A DNA stretch of 64,000 bases from Streptomyces sulphureus DSM 40104 (GCF_000381025.1 NZ_KB905816.1:62001-126000); one strand, 5' to 3'; shown: positions 1 to 9,003, counted from the first letter of the stretch. The notes: generated from the sequence alone by a model not told the origin. Made by a program: numbers and translations.

Positions 1-1229
1 GCAACGCCCAGACGTCGCAACCGGATTCAGGTGAGCGACCGCCGCAGTCCCCGCGGTCCGCGACCCAGGTACTGCTGACCGGATTGCGCACGCACATGCG
101 CCAGTACGGCATGCTGATCGCGCTCGCGTTCCTCGTCGTCCTCTTCCAGATCTGGACCGACGGCACGCTGCTGCTCCCCAACAACGTCTCCAACCTCATC
201 CAGCAGAACGGCTACATCCTCATCCTGGCGATGGGGATGATGCTGGTGATCATCGCGGGGCACATCGACCTCTCGGTCGGCTCCGTCGTCGCCTTCGTCG
301 GCGCGATATCGGCCGTGATGATGGTCAAGCACGACATGCCGTGGACGGCGGCGCTCGTCGTCGCGCTGCTCATCGGCGCGGCAGCCGGCGCGTGGCAGGG
401 GTTCTGGATCGCCTACGTCGGCATCCCTTCGTTCATCGTGACGCTCGCCGGGATGCTGCTCTTCCGCGGCGCGACGCAGATCGTACTGGAGGGGCAGTCG
501 CTCGCGCCCTTCCCGAAGGGGTTCCAGAACATCGCGCAGGGGTTCATCCCCGAGATGGGGCCCTACACCCAGTACCACAACCCCACGCTCGTCATCGGGC
601 TCGTCGTCGTGGTGCTGCTGGTCTGGCAGGAGTGGCGGGACCGGCGGCGGCAGGTCGCCTACGAGCTGGAGCCGATCCCCTTCCGTCTCTGGGTGCTCAA
701 GTGCGTCGCGATCGCCGCTGCGATCGTCGCGTTCACGCTGACGCTCGCCAGCTTCCGGGGCGTCCCCGTCGTGCTGCTCATCATGTGCGCGCTGCTCATC
801 GGGCTCGGCTACGTGATGCGCAACGCCGTGATCGGACGCCACATCTACGCGCTCGGCGGCAACAAGGCTGCGGCGAAGCTGTCGGGCGTGAAGGACGCGC
901 GGGTCACCTTCCTCGTCTTCGTCAACATGGGTGTGCTCGCCGCGCTGGCGGGGTGCGTCTACGCCGCGCGGCTCAACGCGGCGACGCCGCAGGCGGGCAC
1001 CATGTTCGAACTCGAAGCGATCGCCGCGGCGTTCATCGGCGGCGCCTCGATGAGCGGCGGCGTCGGTACGGTGCTCGGTGCCGTCATCGGCGGCCTCGTC
1101 CTCGGCGTCCTCAACAACGGCATGTCGCTCGTCGGCATCGGCACCGACTACCAACAGGTGATCAAGGGGCTGGTGCTCCTCGCCGCCGTCGGCTTCGACG
1201 TCTGGAACAAGCGCAGGGTCGGCTCCTAG
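1..1229 (+). CDS. Sugar ABC transporter permease, MmsB/XylH type (5' end outside window)
   Basis: Membrane permease of a class-2 carbohydrate ABC importer (BPD_transp_2, the XylH/MmsB/RbsC family). It forms the channel for a periplasmic-binding-protein-dependent monosaccharide uptake system. The protein has about ten hydrophobic segments, the family hallmark IAGHIDLSVGSV near residue 60 counted from the TTG at 84, and a second hallmark AAAFIGGASMSGGVGTVLGA near the C-terminus. The frame is open from base 3 with no stop, and about 35 further residues precede RQYGM, as in full-length homologues. The true start therefore probably lies just left of the window, and the TTG at 84 would give a short form. 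The ATPase and binding-protein genes are expected upstream. The exact sugar cannot be told from the permease alone. Confidence 0.9.
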   Translation, partial: NAQTSQPDSGERPPQSPRSATQVLLTGLRTHMRQYGMLIALAFLVVLFQIWTDGTLLLPNNVSNLIQQNGYILILAMGMMLVIIAGHIDLSVGSVVAFVGAISAVMMVKHDMPWTAALVVALLIGAAAGAWQGFWIAYVGIPSFIVTLAGMLLFRGATQIVLEGQSLAPFPKGFQNIAQGFIPEMGPYTQYHNPTLVIGLVVVVLLVWQEWRDRRRQVAYELEPIPFRLWVLKCVAIAAAIVAFTLTLASFRGVPVVLLIMCALLIGLGYVMRNAVIGRHIYALGGNKAAAKLSGVKDARVTFLVFVNMGVLAALAGCVYAARLNAATPQAGTMFELEAIAAAFIGGASMSGGVGTVLGAVIGGLVLGVLNNGMSLVGIGTDYQQVIKGLVLLAAVGFDVWNKRRVGS

Positions 1230-1269
1230 CCCCCTGTCGCGGTGCCGCGCGCTGTGCGAGCCTTCCCTG

Positions 1270-1893
1270 GTGACGAGCAGCAGCCTGCCCTACGACGCCG
1301 TCCTCTGCGACCTCGACGGCGTGATCCGGTCCTGGGACGACTCCGAAATCGCCTCGCTGGAGCGGGAATTCGGGGTCCCGGCCGGCGAGACGGCACGGAC
1401 CGCGTTCTCCGCGGGGCACGCCACGCCGCTGCTGCTCGGGGAGGTCGGCGAGGCCGAATGGACGGCGGGCGTCGCCGAGGCGCTCGCCGACCGGCTGCCG
1501 CAGGCGCACGCACGGCAGTTGGGCGAGGCCCTGCACCGCGCGCCGCAGCGGGTCGACGACGCCGTCGTCGCCCTGCTGCGCGAGGCACGGACGCGGGTGC
1601 CGCTCGTGCTCGTCACCAACGCGAGCCGCCGGCTCGACGCGGACCTGGCGGCGCTCGGCCTCGCCGACCTCGCCGACCACGTCGTCAACAGCGCGGCCGT
1701 CGGCGTCCGCAAGCCGCACGACGGCATCTACCGCATCGCGGCCGAGCGGGTGCCCGCCGCCACCGGACGCTGCCTCTTCGTCGACGACCTGTGGGAGAAC
1801 GTCCTCGCGGCGCGCCGTCTGGGGATGACGGGCGTGCACTACCGAAGCGTCGAGGACCTCAGCGAGGCGCTGCTGCCGCTCGCCGGCGCCTGA
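1270..1893 (+). CDS. HAD-family hydrolase
   Basis: Cytoplasmic haloacid-dehalogenase-like hydrolase, 207 aa, probably a phosphatase of a small phosphorylated metabolite. Motif I is CDLDGVI (nucleophile and acid/base Asp) at residues 13-19. Motif II is the Thr/Ser of VLVTNAS. The motif III Lys is in GVRKPHDG, and motif IV is LFVDD near residue 175. A helical cap lies between motifs I and II, as in subclass I. The start is the GTG at 1270, 40 nt after the permease stop; a convincing Shine-Dalgarno is not obvious. The gene converges with the acetyltransferase gene, with only 15 nt between the stops. The substrate is unknown, and phosphoglycolate-type and epoxide-hydrolase N-terminal-type relatives are equally possible. 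Confidence 0.88.
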   Translation: MTSSSLPYDAVLCDLDGVIRSWDDSEIASLEREFGVPAGETARTAFSAGHATPLLLGEVGEAEWTAGVAEALADRLPQAHARQLGEALHRAPQRVDDAVVALLREARTRVPLVLVTNASRRLDADLAALGLADLADHVVNSAAVGVRKPHDGIYRIAAERVPAATGRCLFVDDLWENVLAARRLGMTGVHYRSVEDLSEALLPLAGA

Positions 1894-1908
1894 CGGTCAA
1901 CGCACCGG

Positions 1909-2646
1909 TCACTCCGGCGAGTTCGGCACCTCGATGCCGTGGTAGAGCACCTCCCGTCGCACCCGGAAGCCGAGCCGCTCGTAGAGGCGCACGGCGCCGG
2001 CGTTCTCCTGCGCGACGCCGAGGTAGGGGCGGTCCCCGCGGGCCCGCACCCGTGCGGCCACCGCCGAGACGAGGCGGGCGGCAAGGCCCTCCCCCCGGAA
2101 GCGGGGGTCGGTGCAGACCGCGCTCAGCTCCGTCCAGCCGGGGAGCCGAAGCCGCTCGCCGGCCATGGCGATCAACTCACCGTCACGCCGGAGCCCGAGG
2201 TACTCGCCCAGCTGCAACGCCCCGGAGCGGAAGGGCCCCGGCTTCGTCGCGCCGACGAGGCGGAGCATCTCCGGCATGTCAGCGGGGCCGAGGCGGACGA
2301 TCTCCGGGTCGGCGGCGGCAGGCCGGCCGTCGTCGACCATCTGGAACCCGGGGACACGGAAGGTCGCCCGCCAGCCGGGCGGCGGCGGCCCGTTCGAGCC
2401 GACGAGGGCCAACTCCGCTCCCGGCCCTGCGAGTCGGGCGGCCGCGTCCCAGTCCTCCGGCTCCGGGCGGCTCGGCAACGCCCACCAGACGGCGACGTCC
2501 GGCCGGTAGCGGAGGACCCTTCCGCGGCGCTCGGCGAGGTGCGCGTGCGGCCCGGTGAGCGCGGCGAGGACCTGCTCGTCGAGCACGGCCTCCCCGCCGG
2601 GCGCTGCGGAGGGCCGCCCCTCTTCGACGTCTGCTGTGTTCTCCAT
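1909..2646 (-). CDS. GNAT family N-acetyltransferase
   Basis: Acetyl-CoA-dependent N-acetyltransferase, 245 aa. The C-terminal half carries the GNAT core: the V-C-T-D strand, then RFRGEGLAARLV (the R/Q-x-x-G-x-G/A pyrophosphate-binding loop), and the terminal QENAGAVRLYERLGF signature followed by a beta strand. The N-terminal 110 residues are diverged and resemble the half-GNAT fold of FR47-like two-domain members. The start is the ATG at 2646. The gene follows the methyltransferase gene on the same strand by 33 nt, so the two probably share a transcript. The acyl acceptor cannot be deduced. Confidence 0.88.
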   Translation of the reverse strand: MENTADVEEGRPSAAPGGEAVLDEQVLAALTGPHAHLAERRGRVLRYRPDVAVWWALPSRPEPEDWDAAARLAGPGAELALVGSNGPPPPGWRATFRVPGFQMVDDGRPAAADPEIVRLGPADMPEMLRLVGATKPGPFRSGALQLGEYLGLRRDGELIAMAGERLRLPGWTELSAVCTDPRFRGEGLAARLVSAVAARVRARGDRPYLGVAQENAGAVRLYERLGFRVRREVLYHGIEVPNSPE

Positions 2647-2679
2647 CGGCCACCTCGCTCGCCTGCACGTCAGCGCCGC

Positions 2680-3369
2680 TCACCCGCGCCGCTCACGCAG
2701 CCTGCCACACGGCCCGTCCACCGGCGCACGGCCCTCGCGCGCCTCTCCTCTGCGGGCCAGGAAGAACGCGTGCCCGCCGTTCCCCTCGGGGACGAACTCC
2801 TGCCGGACCACATGGAGTTCGGCATCATCGAGCCAGCGCCTGTAGACCTCGGCGCCCGGGTGGGTCCACCGCATCGGCGCTCCGCTCCCCAGCCAGTCCT
2901 CCGCCCGCCCGTCGCACTCCTCGTGGCCCGCGACGGCGAGGAACCAGCCGCCGGGGCGCAGCCACCGCGCGCACCGGCGGAGCAGGCCCGGCTGCTCCGC
3001 CGGCGGAAGGTGGATCAGCGCGTAGAGGCAGACCACGGCGTCGAACTCCGCCTCGCCGAAGCCCACCCGGGCCATGTCCGCTTCGAGGAACCGACCGCCG
3101 GGAACGAGGCGGCGAGCCCTCCGCACCTGCACCCCGCTCACGTCGACGCCCGTCACCCGGCACCCCGCAGCGCCCAGCGCGCGGGCCACCGGCACGCCGC
3201 AGCCGCATCCCAGGTCGAGCACCGCGCCACCCTCCCCCAGGAGCGCCCGGAGTTCGGCGATCCAGGGCGCGTAGCGGCCCTCGCCCGCGTCGTCGGTGCG
3301 GTAGGCGTACGAGACCGCGTCGTACCCCCGCCGCACCAGTGCCTTCTGCTCCTCCGACTCCTCGGCCAC
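2680..3369 (-). CDS. Class I SAM-dependent methyltransferase
   Basis: Small-molecule methyltransferase of the Methyltransf_11/25 type, 229 aa. Motif I, VLDLGCGCGVPVARAL, is at about residues 49-64. Acidic motif II, VTGVDVSG, follows about 20 residues later. Motif post-II lies around EADMARV, and motif III is LRPGGWFLAVAGHEE. The N-terminal RRGYDAVSYAYR block is common in ubiE-like and rebeccamycin-like O-methyltransferases. The start is the GTG at 3369; the gene reads away from the sigma-factor gene and is the first of a two-gene unit with the GNAT gene. Its natural substrate is unknown. Confidence 0.88.
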   Translation of the reverse strand: MAEESEEQKALVRRGYDAVSYAYRTDDAGEGRYAPWIAELRALLGEGGAVLDLGCGCGVPVARALGAAGCRVTGVDVSGVQVRRARRLVPGGRFLEADMARVGFGEAEFDAVVCLYALIHLPPAEQPGLLRRCARWLRPGGWFLAVAGHEECDGRAEDWLGSGAPMRWTHPGAEVYRRWLDDAELHVVRQEFVPEGNGGHAFFLARRGEAREGRAPVDGPCGRLRERRG

Positions 3370-3544
3370 GGCGGCAGGTTAGCGCCGCCGGACGACGGGT
3401 TCGAGCGGATATCCGGGCAGCCGTGTCACACGGGACGGCGCTGTTTCGTCTCTCGGGCATGGACACCACGGAGATGGCCGCACCCCCGTCGCCGCCGGCA
3501 CGACCGCGCGGTAGCGTGCCGCGCACGGAGTGCGAGGGGGCGGC

Positions 3545-4456
3545 ATGACGGCGGACGGCGAAGACGAGACCGCGCTCGCCGAGGCGTTCGAGGCCGAGCG
3601 GCCGCGCCTGCTCCGCGTCGCCTACACGACGACGGGCTCGCTCGCCGAGGCCGAGGACTGCGTGCAGGAGGCGTGGCTCAGGCTGCGCCGCCTCGCCGAC
3701 CCGAGCGAAGTACGCGACCTGAGGGGCTGGTTGACGACGGTCGTCGCACGCCTCGCGCTGGACACCCTCGGCAGCGCACGCGCACGCCGCGAGCAGTACG
3801 TGGGCACCTGGCTCCCCGAGCCGCTGGTGCGGCCGGAGGGTGACGGCCGCGGCCCGGCGCCCGACCCCGCCGACCGCGTCACGCTCGACGAGTCGGTGAG
3901 CATGGCGCTGCTCGTGGTGCTGGAGCAGCTCTCCCCTGCGCAGCGAACCGCCTTCGTCCTCCACGACGTCTTCGCCGTACCGTTCGACGAGGTCGCCGAG
4001 GTCGTCGGCCGCTCCCCGGCCGCGGTACGGCAGTTGGCCGCCCGCGCCCGCCGGGACCTGCGCCGCGCCCGCCCCTCGGCACCGGCCACCGCCGACGAGC
4101 AGCGCGCCGTGGTGCGCGCGTTCACCACGGCCTGCGAGGAGGGCGACCTGGCCGCCCTCACCGCCCTCCTCGACCCGGACGTGGTCTGCCGGGGCGACGG
4201 CGGGGGACGCGTCGCGGCCCTGCCCCGCCCGCTGCGCGGAGCGGCCCGGGTGGCGCACGCCCTCCTCCGACTGCTGCGCGGCCAGGAGTTGGCGATGTCC
4301 CACGTCACCGTCAACGGCGAGCCGGGGCTGGCGCTCCGCTCCACCGACGGTGTCCTGAGCGTCCTCGCGTTCACCGTCGACGGCGGCCGGATCACCGCGC
4401 TCGACGCCGTACGCAACCCGGAGAAGCTGCGCCACGTCACACTCCGGCGGCCGTAG
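3545..4456 (+). CDS. ECF41-type RNA polymerase sigma factor with SnoaL-like C-terminal domain
   Basis: Extracytoplasmic-function sigma factor of the SigJ/ECF41 group, 303 aa. Region 2 (residues about 10-75) contains EAEDCVQEAWLRL, and region 4 (about 115-180) contains LSPAQRTAFVLHDVF and a helix-turn-helix. Between them is the ECF41 linker WLPEPLV. The C-terminal 110 residues form the SnoaL/NTF2-like extension that substitutes for a separate anti-sigma factor in this group, ending in the characteristic NPEKL segment. The ATG at 3545 is preferred over the GTG at 3530 because a G-rich Shine-Dalgarno (gaggggg) sits just before it. ECF41 genes usually neighbour a carboxymuconolactone decarboxylase or oxidoreductase gene; none is adjacent here. 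Confidence 0.9.
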   Translation: MTADGEDETALAEAFEAERPRLLRVAYTTTGSLAEAEDCVQEAWLRLRRLADPSEVRDLRGWLTTVVARLALDTLGSARARREQYVGTWLPEPLVRPEGDGRGPAPDPADRVTLDESVSMALLVVLEQLSPAQRTAFVLHDVFAVPFDEVAEVVGRSPAAVRQLAARARRDLRRARPSAPATADEQRAVVRAFTTACEEGDLAALTALLDPDVVCRGDGGGRVAALPRPLRGAARVAHALLRLLRGQELAMSHVTVNGEPGLALRSTDGVLSVLAFTVDGGRITALDAVRNPEKLRHVTLRRP

Positions 4457-4594
4457 CAACCCGCCCCGCTCCCCCGTCGGTTGCGGGCCGGTGCGCTGGA
4501 CGATGCAGCGGTGGACAGGCGCCCTGACGGAGGCTCCGACCGACCGCACACCCAACAAGCTGCGCGGGAGCGCCCGGTAGGCCGGCCCCCGGCC

Positions 4595-5305
4595 TCAGGC
4601 GAGCTGCTCCACCACCGCGCCCTCCCCCGGCACGCCGCGCTCCGTGAGCCGGGCCTGAGCCTCGCCCCGGGGCCATTCCCGAAAGCGCCGGAACTCCACG
4701 GGCACGCCGCGGGCGGCGACCGGGTCGGGGGCGTCCATCACCTGAAGGTGCACATGCGGCTGGGTCGAGTTGCCCGAGTTGCCGCAGTCCGCGACGTGCT
4801 GCCCCGCGGTCACCCGCTGGCCCGGCGACACCCGCACGGAGCCGGCCTTGCAGTGCGCCAGGACGACATAGGCGTCGACCTCGGACAGCGCGATGACCAT
4901 GTGGTTGCCGGCGACGGCGCCGACGCCGCGCCGCGCCCGGCCCGCCTGGCCGAGCGCGTAGGGCACCAGCGTCACTCGGGAGCGCCGCGCCTCGTGGTCG
5001 GGCTCGGCGTCGTGCACCGCGACCACGGTGCCGCCGCCGGGTGCGAGGAGCGGCCGGCCGAAGGCGACGAAGCGCTCCGGCGGCTCGGTGGCGAAGAGGG
5101 TCCGCCAGTCGCTGACGCCGGAGGTCCGGTGGCGCTCGTCCACGCCGACGAAGTCGATGGCGTAGCGCCCACCGAACAGGTCGGTGCCATGGCTGGGGAC
5201 CCGCCGGGCCGGGCTGTTCTCGATCAGCCAACGCCCCGTGAACGGCAGGGAGATCTCGACGGGCCGGGTGTTTCGACCCCGCAACGACGATTCCTCGACA
5301 GCCAT
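4595..5305 (-). CDS. M23-family metallopeptidase-like protein without signal peptide
   Basis: Protein of the LytM/M23 barrel fold, 236 aa. The barrel hallmark is clear: GTVVAVHD, the G-x-V-x-P-G-Q-x-V turn RVSPGQRVTAGQ, then CGNSGNSTQPHVHLQVMD, holding the HxH zinc pair. A candidate first His/Asp pair lies in the segment HGTDLFGGRYAIDF near the N-terminus. The start chosen is the ATG at 5305 (MAVEESS). No signal peptide or membrane segment is visible, which is unusual for a cell-wall endopeptidase; the protein may be exported otherwise or act inside the cell. It converges with the sigma-factor gene across a 138-nt gap. Confidence 0.82.
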   Translation of the reverse strand: MAVEESSLRGRNTRPVEISLPFTGRWLIENSPARRVPSHGTDLFGGRYAIDFVGVDERHRTSGVSDWRTLFATEPPERFVAFGRPLLAPGGGTVVAVHDAEPDHEARRSRVTLVPYALGQAGRARRGVGAVAGNHMVIALSEVDAYVVLAHCKAGSVRVSPGQRVTAGQHVADCGNSGNSTQPHVHLQVMDAPDPVAARGVPVEFRRFREWPRGEAQARLTERGVPGEGAVVEQLA

Positions 5306-5458
5306 GGCGTCAGCATAGGTGGCGGTGCCGGCCTGTCCACCCTGTTCTCTCCTCTCCGCGGAGTGCGGTCGGGCGCCACCGCCGGTCCGCCCGCAGAGGT
5401 CACTGTGCATCGTTCGGCCGGAACAGCTCGATCATGCCCGGGCCTCATCGCCGTCGGA

Positions 5459-5719
5459 ATGGTGATCGGCCGGCAGGAGGTCGCCTCCGCCGAGCAGAAG
5501 GGCCACTTCGACCTCAACCGGTCGCTGCCGTTGGCGAGGACCGCCCTCGTCGCGTCGGACGCCACGGTCACGCTGATCACCGCACTGCCCGGCATCGCGG
5601 CCGCACCCGCAGGGGGGGCCGGGCAAACTCACCCAATTGCCAGTTCCCGCCCTTCGACACTTTCTGTGAAGCTGAGATCGCTCATGGTGACCGTCCCCTA
5701 CATCAGGAGTGCCCCGTGA
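5459..5719 (+). CDS. Possible short hypothetical protein or gene remnant
   Basis: An 86-codon frame beginning at ATG 5459. Bases about 5448-5625 have coding-like third-position G/C and translate as GMVIGRQEVASAEQKGHFDL and onward. The following 90 bases are AT-richer and do not look coding. The stop TGA overlaps the GTG start of the next gene (GTGA at 5716-5719), which could be translational coupling or chance. I do not recognise the protein. A decayed 3' end of a former gene is as likely as a functional one. Confidence 0.3.
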   Translation: MVIGRQEVASAEQKGHFDLNRSLPLARTALVASDATVTLITALPGIAAAPAGGAGQTHPIASSRPSTLSVKLRSLMVTVPYIRSAP

Positions 5720-5910
5720 TCCTCTCGGTCTCCGGCGTCGTGCTGCTCGGCCTGATCGTCTTCCTCTTCTTCCGCAAGGACAACCTCAAGGTGTCGCACG
5801 CGCTGGTCTGCGCGCTCTTCGGGTTCTACCTCGCGGGCACGGCCATCGCCCCGAGCATCAAGGCGGGCGGCGAAAGCCTCGCCAGCCTCCTCGGCGGCAT
5901 CAACTTCTGA
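5716..5910 (+). CDS. Small conserved membrane protein
   Basis: A 64-aa protein with an N-terminal transmembrane helix (VSGVVLLGLIVFLFF), a positively charged turn RKDNLK, and a second hydrophobic segment around ALFGFYLAGTAIAPSI. The start is the GTG at 5716, preceded by a good Shine-Dalgarno (aggag at 5705-5709). It lies 47 nt upstream of the FtsK-like gene and looks co-transcribed with it. I recall near-identical small proteins in other Streptomyces next to the same ATPase-like gene, so the pair is probably conserved. No function is known to me. Confidence 0.75.
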   Translation: MILSVSGVVLLGLIVFLFFRKDNLKVSHALVCALFGFYLAGTAIAPSIKAGGESLASLLGGINF

Positions 5911-5957
5911 CCCCACTCCGGGGAGCGCACGGCGAGGCCACAACGGAGGAGTCCGGC

Positions 5958-7502
5958 ATGCGGTGGGCACTGGCGCGACGGGACGGGACGGCCACGCGGT
6001 CGGTACGGCACGCGGCGAGGACGGCCCTCAACGGGGCGCTCGACATACTCCACCCGCTCCTCACCCTCGCCCGCGGCACCGGCCGCCTCCTCTCCGGCGT
6101 CCGCGGCTGGTGGCTGCGCACACCGAAGGAGCGGCGCGGACCCGCGCTCTTCGTCACGGCCTCCTGCCTCCTCGTCGTCGGCCTGATGCCCTACGGGCCG
6201 GCGCTGGCGCTCGCCGGGCTTCTCGCCACCGCCGCGTGGTACGGCCGCGAGCAGGCCGTCCACGGCGGGGCGACCGGGCCCGACGAGGAGCAACTCGCCC
6301 GTCTTCAGGCGGTGTACGAGGCGCTCGTGCCGTGCTTCGCCTCGCCCGCCGACGCCGCAGAGGACCCCCTGTACGCACTCGAAGGGGACTTCGAGCGGGT
6401 CTTCGAGAACTACACCTTCTGCGACGAGGGACGCCTCTCACGGCTGCGGCTGCACTACCCGGCGCACTTCGAGGACAGCGACCCGCACCAGCGCTTCCGC
6501 GTCGAGCAGCTCCTCTCTGCGAAGTGCGGGCGCGGCCGCGAGTACCGCTTCAACTGGGACGAGGAGCACAACCGCCTGGAGATGACCGCGCTCGCACCGC
6601 TCCACACCGGCATCGCGGCGCAGCGTTTCGTCACGGGGACCGGGGAGGTCGTCCTGGGGTTCACCGACGCGAGCGACGTGCGCAGGACCGTGCCCGTCAC
6701 CGTCGGCGGGGACGAGGAGCCGCACGACGTACCGCCCGTCGTCTGGCGGACCGGCGGCAAGTCCCGCGAGCCGCACCTCCTCGCGCTCGGGCTGCCGGGG
6801 TCGGGGACGACCACGCTGCTGCGCAGCATCGCGCTCCAGGCGCTGACGGCGGGCGGCGAGATCGTCGTCGTCGACGGCGAGGGCAGCGGGGAGTTCGCCT
6901 CGCTCACGGGGCGGCGCGGCGTGCTCGGCGTCGAGGCCTCGCTGAGCGGCGCGGTGGCGACTCTGGAGTGGGCCGTCCACGAGACCGAGCGCCGGCTCCT
7001 CGCCGCCAGCAGAGCACGCGAACAGGGCCGACCGCGGCCGGCCGACGCGACCCGCCCGCTGTGGCTCCTCCTCGACCGCCCCGCCGTCCTGAGCCACCTC
7101 GCCGACGCGCAGAACCGGCGCGACCCGCAGGAGCTGCTCCAGGTGCCGCTGCGGCACGGAAGGGCCGCAGGCGTCACGGTCGCCGTCGCGGAACAGCTCG
7201 ACGCCGCCGACGAGTTGGGGCAGGCAGTACGCTCCCACACCAGGGCGCGCACCGTACTCGGCCCCGTCTCCCGGGAACAGGCGCGCGAGGTCCTCGGAGA
7301 GGCCCCGCCCTCGACCCCGGGCCCCGGCACCCCCGCGGGCCGCGGCCTCGCGCGGCTCGGGTCCGGGCCCGTGCTGCGGCTCCAGGTCCCCGCTACGCCC
7401 GACCCGTACGACGACGCGGCGGCCGCGCGCGAGCGCGACGCGGTCCTGGCGCTGCTCCCCGAGCGCGCCGCGCACCCCGGGCCCGTGCCGCAGGCGGGCT
7501 GA
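5958..7502 (+). CDS. FtsK/TraB-like membrane ATPase-domain protein with degenerate P-loop
   Basis: 514-aa protein. It has an N-terminal amphipathic region, a hydrophobic hairpin around residues 65-95 (ALFVTASCLLVVGLMPYGPA), a middle domain, and a C-terminal RecA-like domain. The P-loop reads GLPGSGTTTLLRS, so the canonical Walker A Lys is replaced by Thr. A Walker B-like strand, PLWLLLD, follows. The arrangement recalls FtsK/SpoIIIE and the Tra pump proteins of actinomycete conjugative elements, but no translocase gamma domain, integrase or replication gene is nearby. The ATG at 5958 follows ggagga at 5945-5950. It could be a non-hydrolysing partner of another ATPase, and its role is unknown. 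It acts with or next to the 64-aa membrane protein encoded just upstream. Confidence 0.75.
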   Translation: MRWALARRDGTATRSVRHAARTALNGALDILHPLLTLARGTGRLLSGVRGWWLRTPKERRGPALFVTASCLLVVGLMPYGPALALAGLLATAAWYGREQAVHGGATGPDEEQLARLQAVYEALVPCFASPADAAEDPLYALEGDFERVFENYTFCDEGRLSRLRLHYPAHFEDSDPHQRFRVEQLLSAKCGRGREYRFNWDEEHNRLEMTALAPLHTGIAAQRFVTGTGEVVLGFTDASDVRRTVPVTVGGDEEPHDVPPVVWRTGGKSREPHLLALGLPGSGTTTLLRSIALQALTAGGEIVVVDGEGSGEFASLTGRRGVLGVEASLSGAVATLEWAVHETERRLLAASRAREQGRPRPADATRPLWLLLDRPAVLSHLADAQNRRDPQELLQVPLRHGRAAGVTVAVAEQLDAADELGQAVRSHTRARTVLGPVSREQAREVLGEAPPSTPGPGTPAGRGLARLGSGPVLRLQVPATPDPYDDAAAARERDAVLALLPERAAHPGPVPQAG

Positions 7503-7515
7503 GCGCCGCGGCCGC

Positions 7516-9003
7516 TCAGGCGACCTGGGAGCGCGGGGCGTCCGTCGCGGTGGCCGCGCCTTCGGCGACCAGCGCCGCGGCGCGCGCGAGCCGGCCGACC
7601 GCCTCGTCGGCGAGCGGGTCGGCGACGGTGAACGGGAGGCGTACGTATCCCTCGAAGGCCCCGTCGACGCCGAAGCGCGGCCCCGAGGGCACCCGCACGC
7701 CGAAGCGTTCGGCCACCTCCGCGATGCGCGAACCGGAGAGGCCGCCCGCCCGGGTCCAGAGCGTGAGGCCGCCCCGCGGCACCTCGAACTCCCAGTCGGG
7801 GAGGTGCCGTCGGAGCGCGGCGACGAGCGCGTCGCGGTTGGCCGCCGCGCGAACCCTGCGGTCGGCGAGCGCCTCCTCCCAGCCGCCGCCGGTGAGCAGC
7901 CGGGCGACGGCGAGCTGTTCGAGGACGGGGCTGCCGAGGTCGGCGAAGGCACGAGCGGCGACGAGCCGGCGCACGATCTCAGGCGCGGCACGGACCCAGC
8001 CGATGCGCATCCCGGCCCAGATCGACTTGCTCACGGACCCGACGGTCACCACGGCCGAGCCGCCGGGGTCGAACGAGGCCATCGGAGGCGGGTCCCCGGC
8101 ACCGGGGTCGAAGGCGATGTCGGCCATCGTCTCGTCCGCGACGAGGACCGTACCGGCCGACCGTGCCGCGTCCACGAGTGCGCGGCGGTCCTCGGCGGAG
8201 GCGAGGGCGCCCGTCGGGTTGTGGAAGTCCGCGACGACGTACGCCATCCGCGGCGCCGACTCGCGCAGCACGCCGCGCCAGGCGGGCACGTCCCAGCCGC
8301 CGAGCCCGCCGGTCATCGGTACGGCGACGAGCCGCGCCCCCGAATCCCGCAGCAACTGGAGGACGTTGGCGTACGACGGGTGCTCGACGGCGATGCGTCT
8401 GCCCTGCGGCGCCAGCAGCCGGGCGAGGGCCGCGACGGCGCCCATGGCGCCGGTGGTGACCATGATCTGCTCCGGCATCGTCGGCACGCCGCGCGCGGTG
8501 TACCGGTCGGCGAGGGCGCTGCGGAGGGCGGGGAGCCCCGCGGGGTAGTCCCCGTGGGTGTGGGTGTAGGGCGCGAGGTCGTCGAGGGCGCCGCGGAACG
8601 CCTCGGCGAGGTGCGGCTCGGGTGCCGGCAGCGCAGCGCAGGCGAGGTCGATCACGGCGCCCGTCGACTCGGGCGGCAGCGGCATGAGGCCGCGGGTCGG
8701 CGGCGGGCTCCCGGCCGGCACCGCCGTCCAACTTCCGGCTCCGCGGCGAGACTCGAGGAACCCCTCGGCACGCAGCGCCTCGAAGGCGGCGGCGACGGTG
8801 GTGCGGCTGACGGAGAGCGCGGCGGCGAGCTCGCGTTCGGCGGGGAGGCGCGTGGCGACGGGCACCCGGCCCTCCAGGACGAGCAGGCGTATCCCCTCGG
8901 CGAGCGCGCGGTAGGCCGGGGTGCGAGGGTCGGTGCGCTGCTGGGAGCCGAGGAGCCGCGCGAGTTGAGCGGCGCCGACCGCCGAGTTCCACCGTGCCGA
9001 CAC
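7516..9003 (-). CDS. MocR/GntR-type PLP-dependent regulator (YczR-like)
   Basis: Transcription factor of the MocR subfamily, 495 aa. An N-terminal GntR winged helix spans about residues 25-95 (ERELAAALSVSRTTVAAAFE). A fold-type I aminotransferase domain covers the rest. The PLP-binding lysine lies in VGSVSKSIWAGMRIGW, and the ADFHNPTG block contacts the cofactor. It is transcribed divergently from the YczE-type membrane protein. In Bacillus and other bacteria this exact pairing is known, and the regulator controls the membrane-protein gene. The aminotransferase domain most likely senses PLP or an amine rather than acting as an enzyme. The 94-nt intergenic region holds candidate direct repeats. 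Confidence 0.92.
   Translation of the reverse strand: MSARWNSAVGAAQLARLLGSQQRTDPRTPAYRALAEGIRLLVLEGRVPVATRLPAERELAAALSVSRTTVAAAFEALRAEGFLESRRGAGSWTAVPAGSPPPTRGLMPLPPESTGAVIDLACAALPAPEPHLAEAFRGALDDLAPYTHTHGDYPAGLPALRSALADRYTARGVPTMPEQIMVTTGAMGAVAALARLLAPQGRRIAVEHPSYANVLQLLRDSGARLVAVPMTGGLGGWDVPAWRGVLRESAPRMAYVVADFHNPTGALASAEDRRALVDAARSAGTVLVADETMADIAFDPGAGDPPPMASFDPGGSAVVTVGSVSKSIWAGMRIGWVRAAPEIVRRLVAARAFADLGSPVLEQLAVARLLTGGGWEEALADRRVRAAANRDALVAALRRHLPDWEFEVPRGGLTLWTRAGGLSGSRIAEVAERFGVRVPSGPRFGVDGAFEGYVRLPFTVADPLADEAVGRLARAAALVAEGAATATDAPRSQVA

Noticed and set aside
5958-7502. FtsK-like gene as evidence of an integrated conjugative element
   Set aside because: No integrase, replication protein, excisionase or tRNA attachment site is nearby, and the P-loop lysine is missing.
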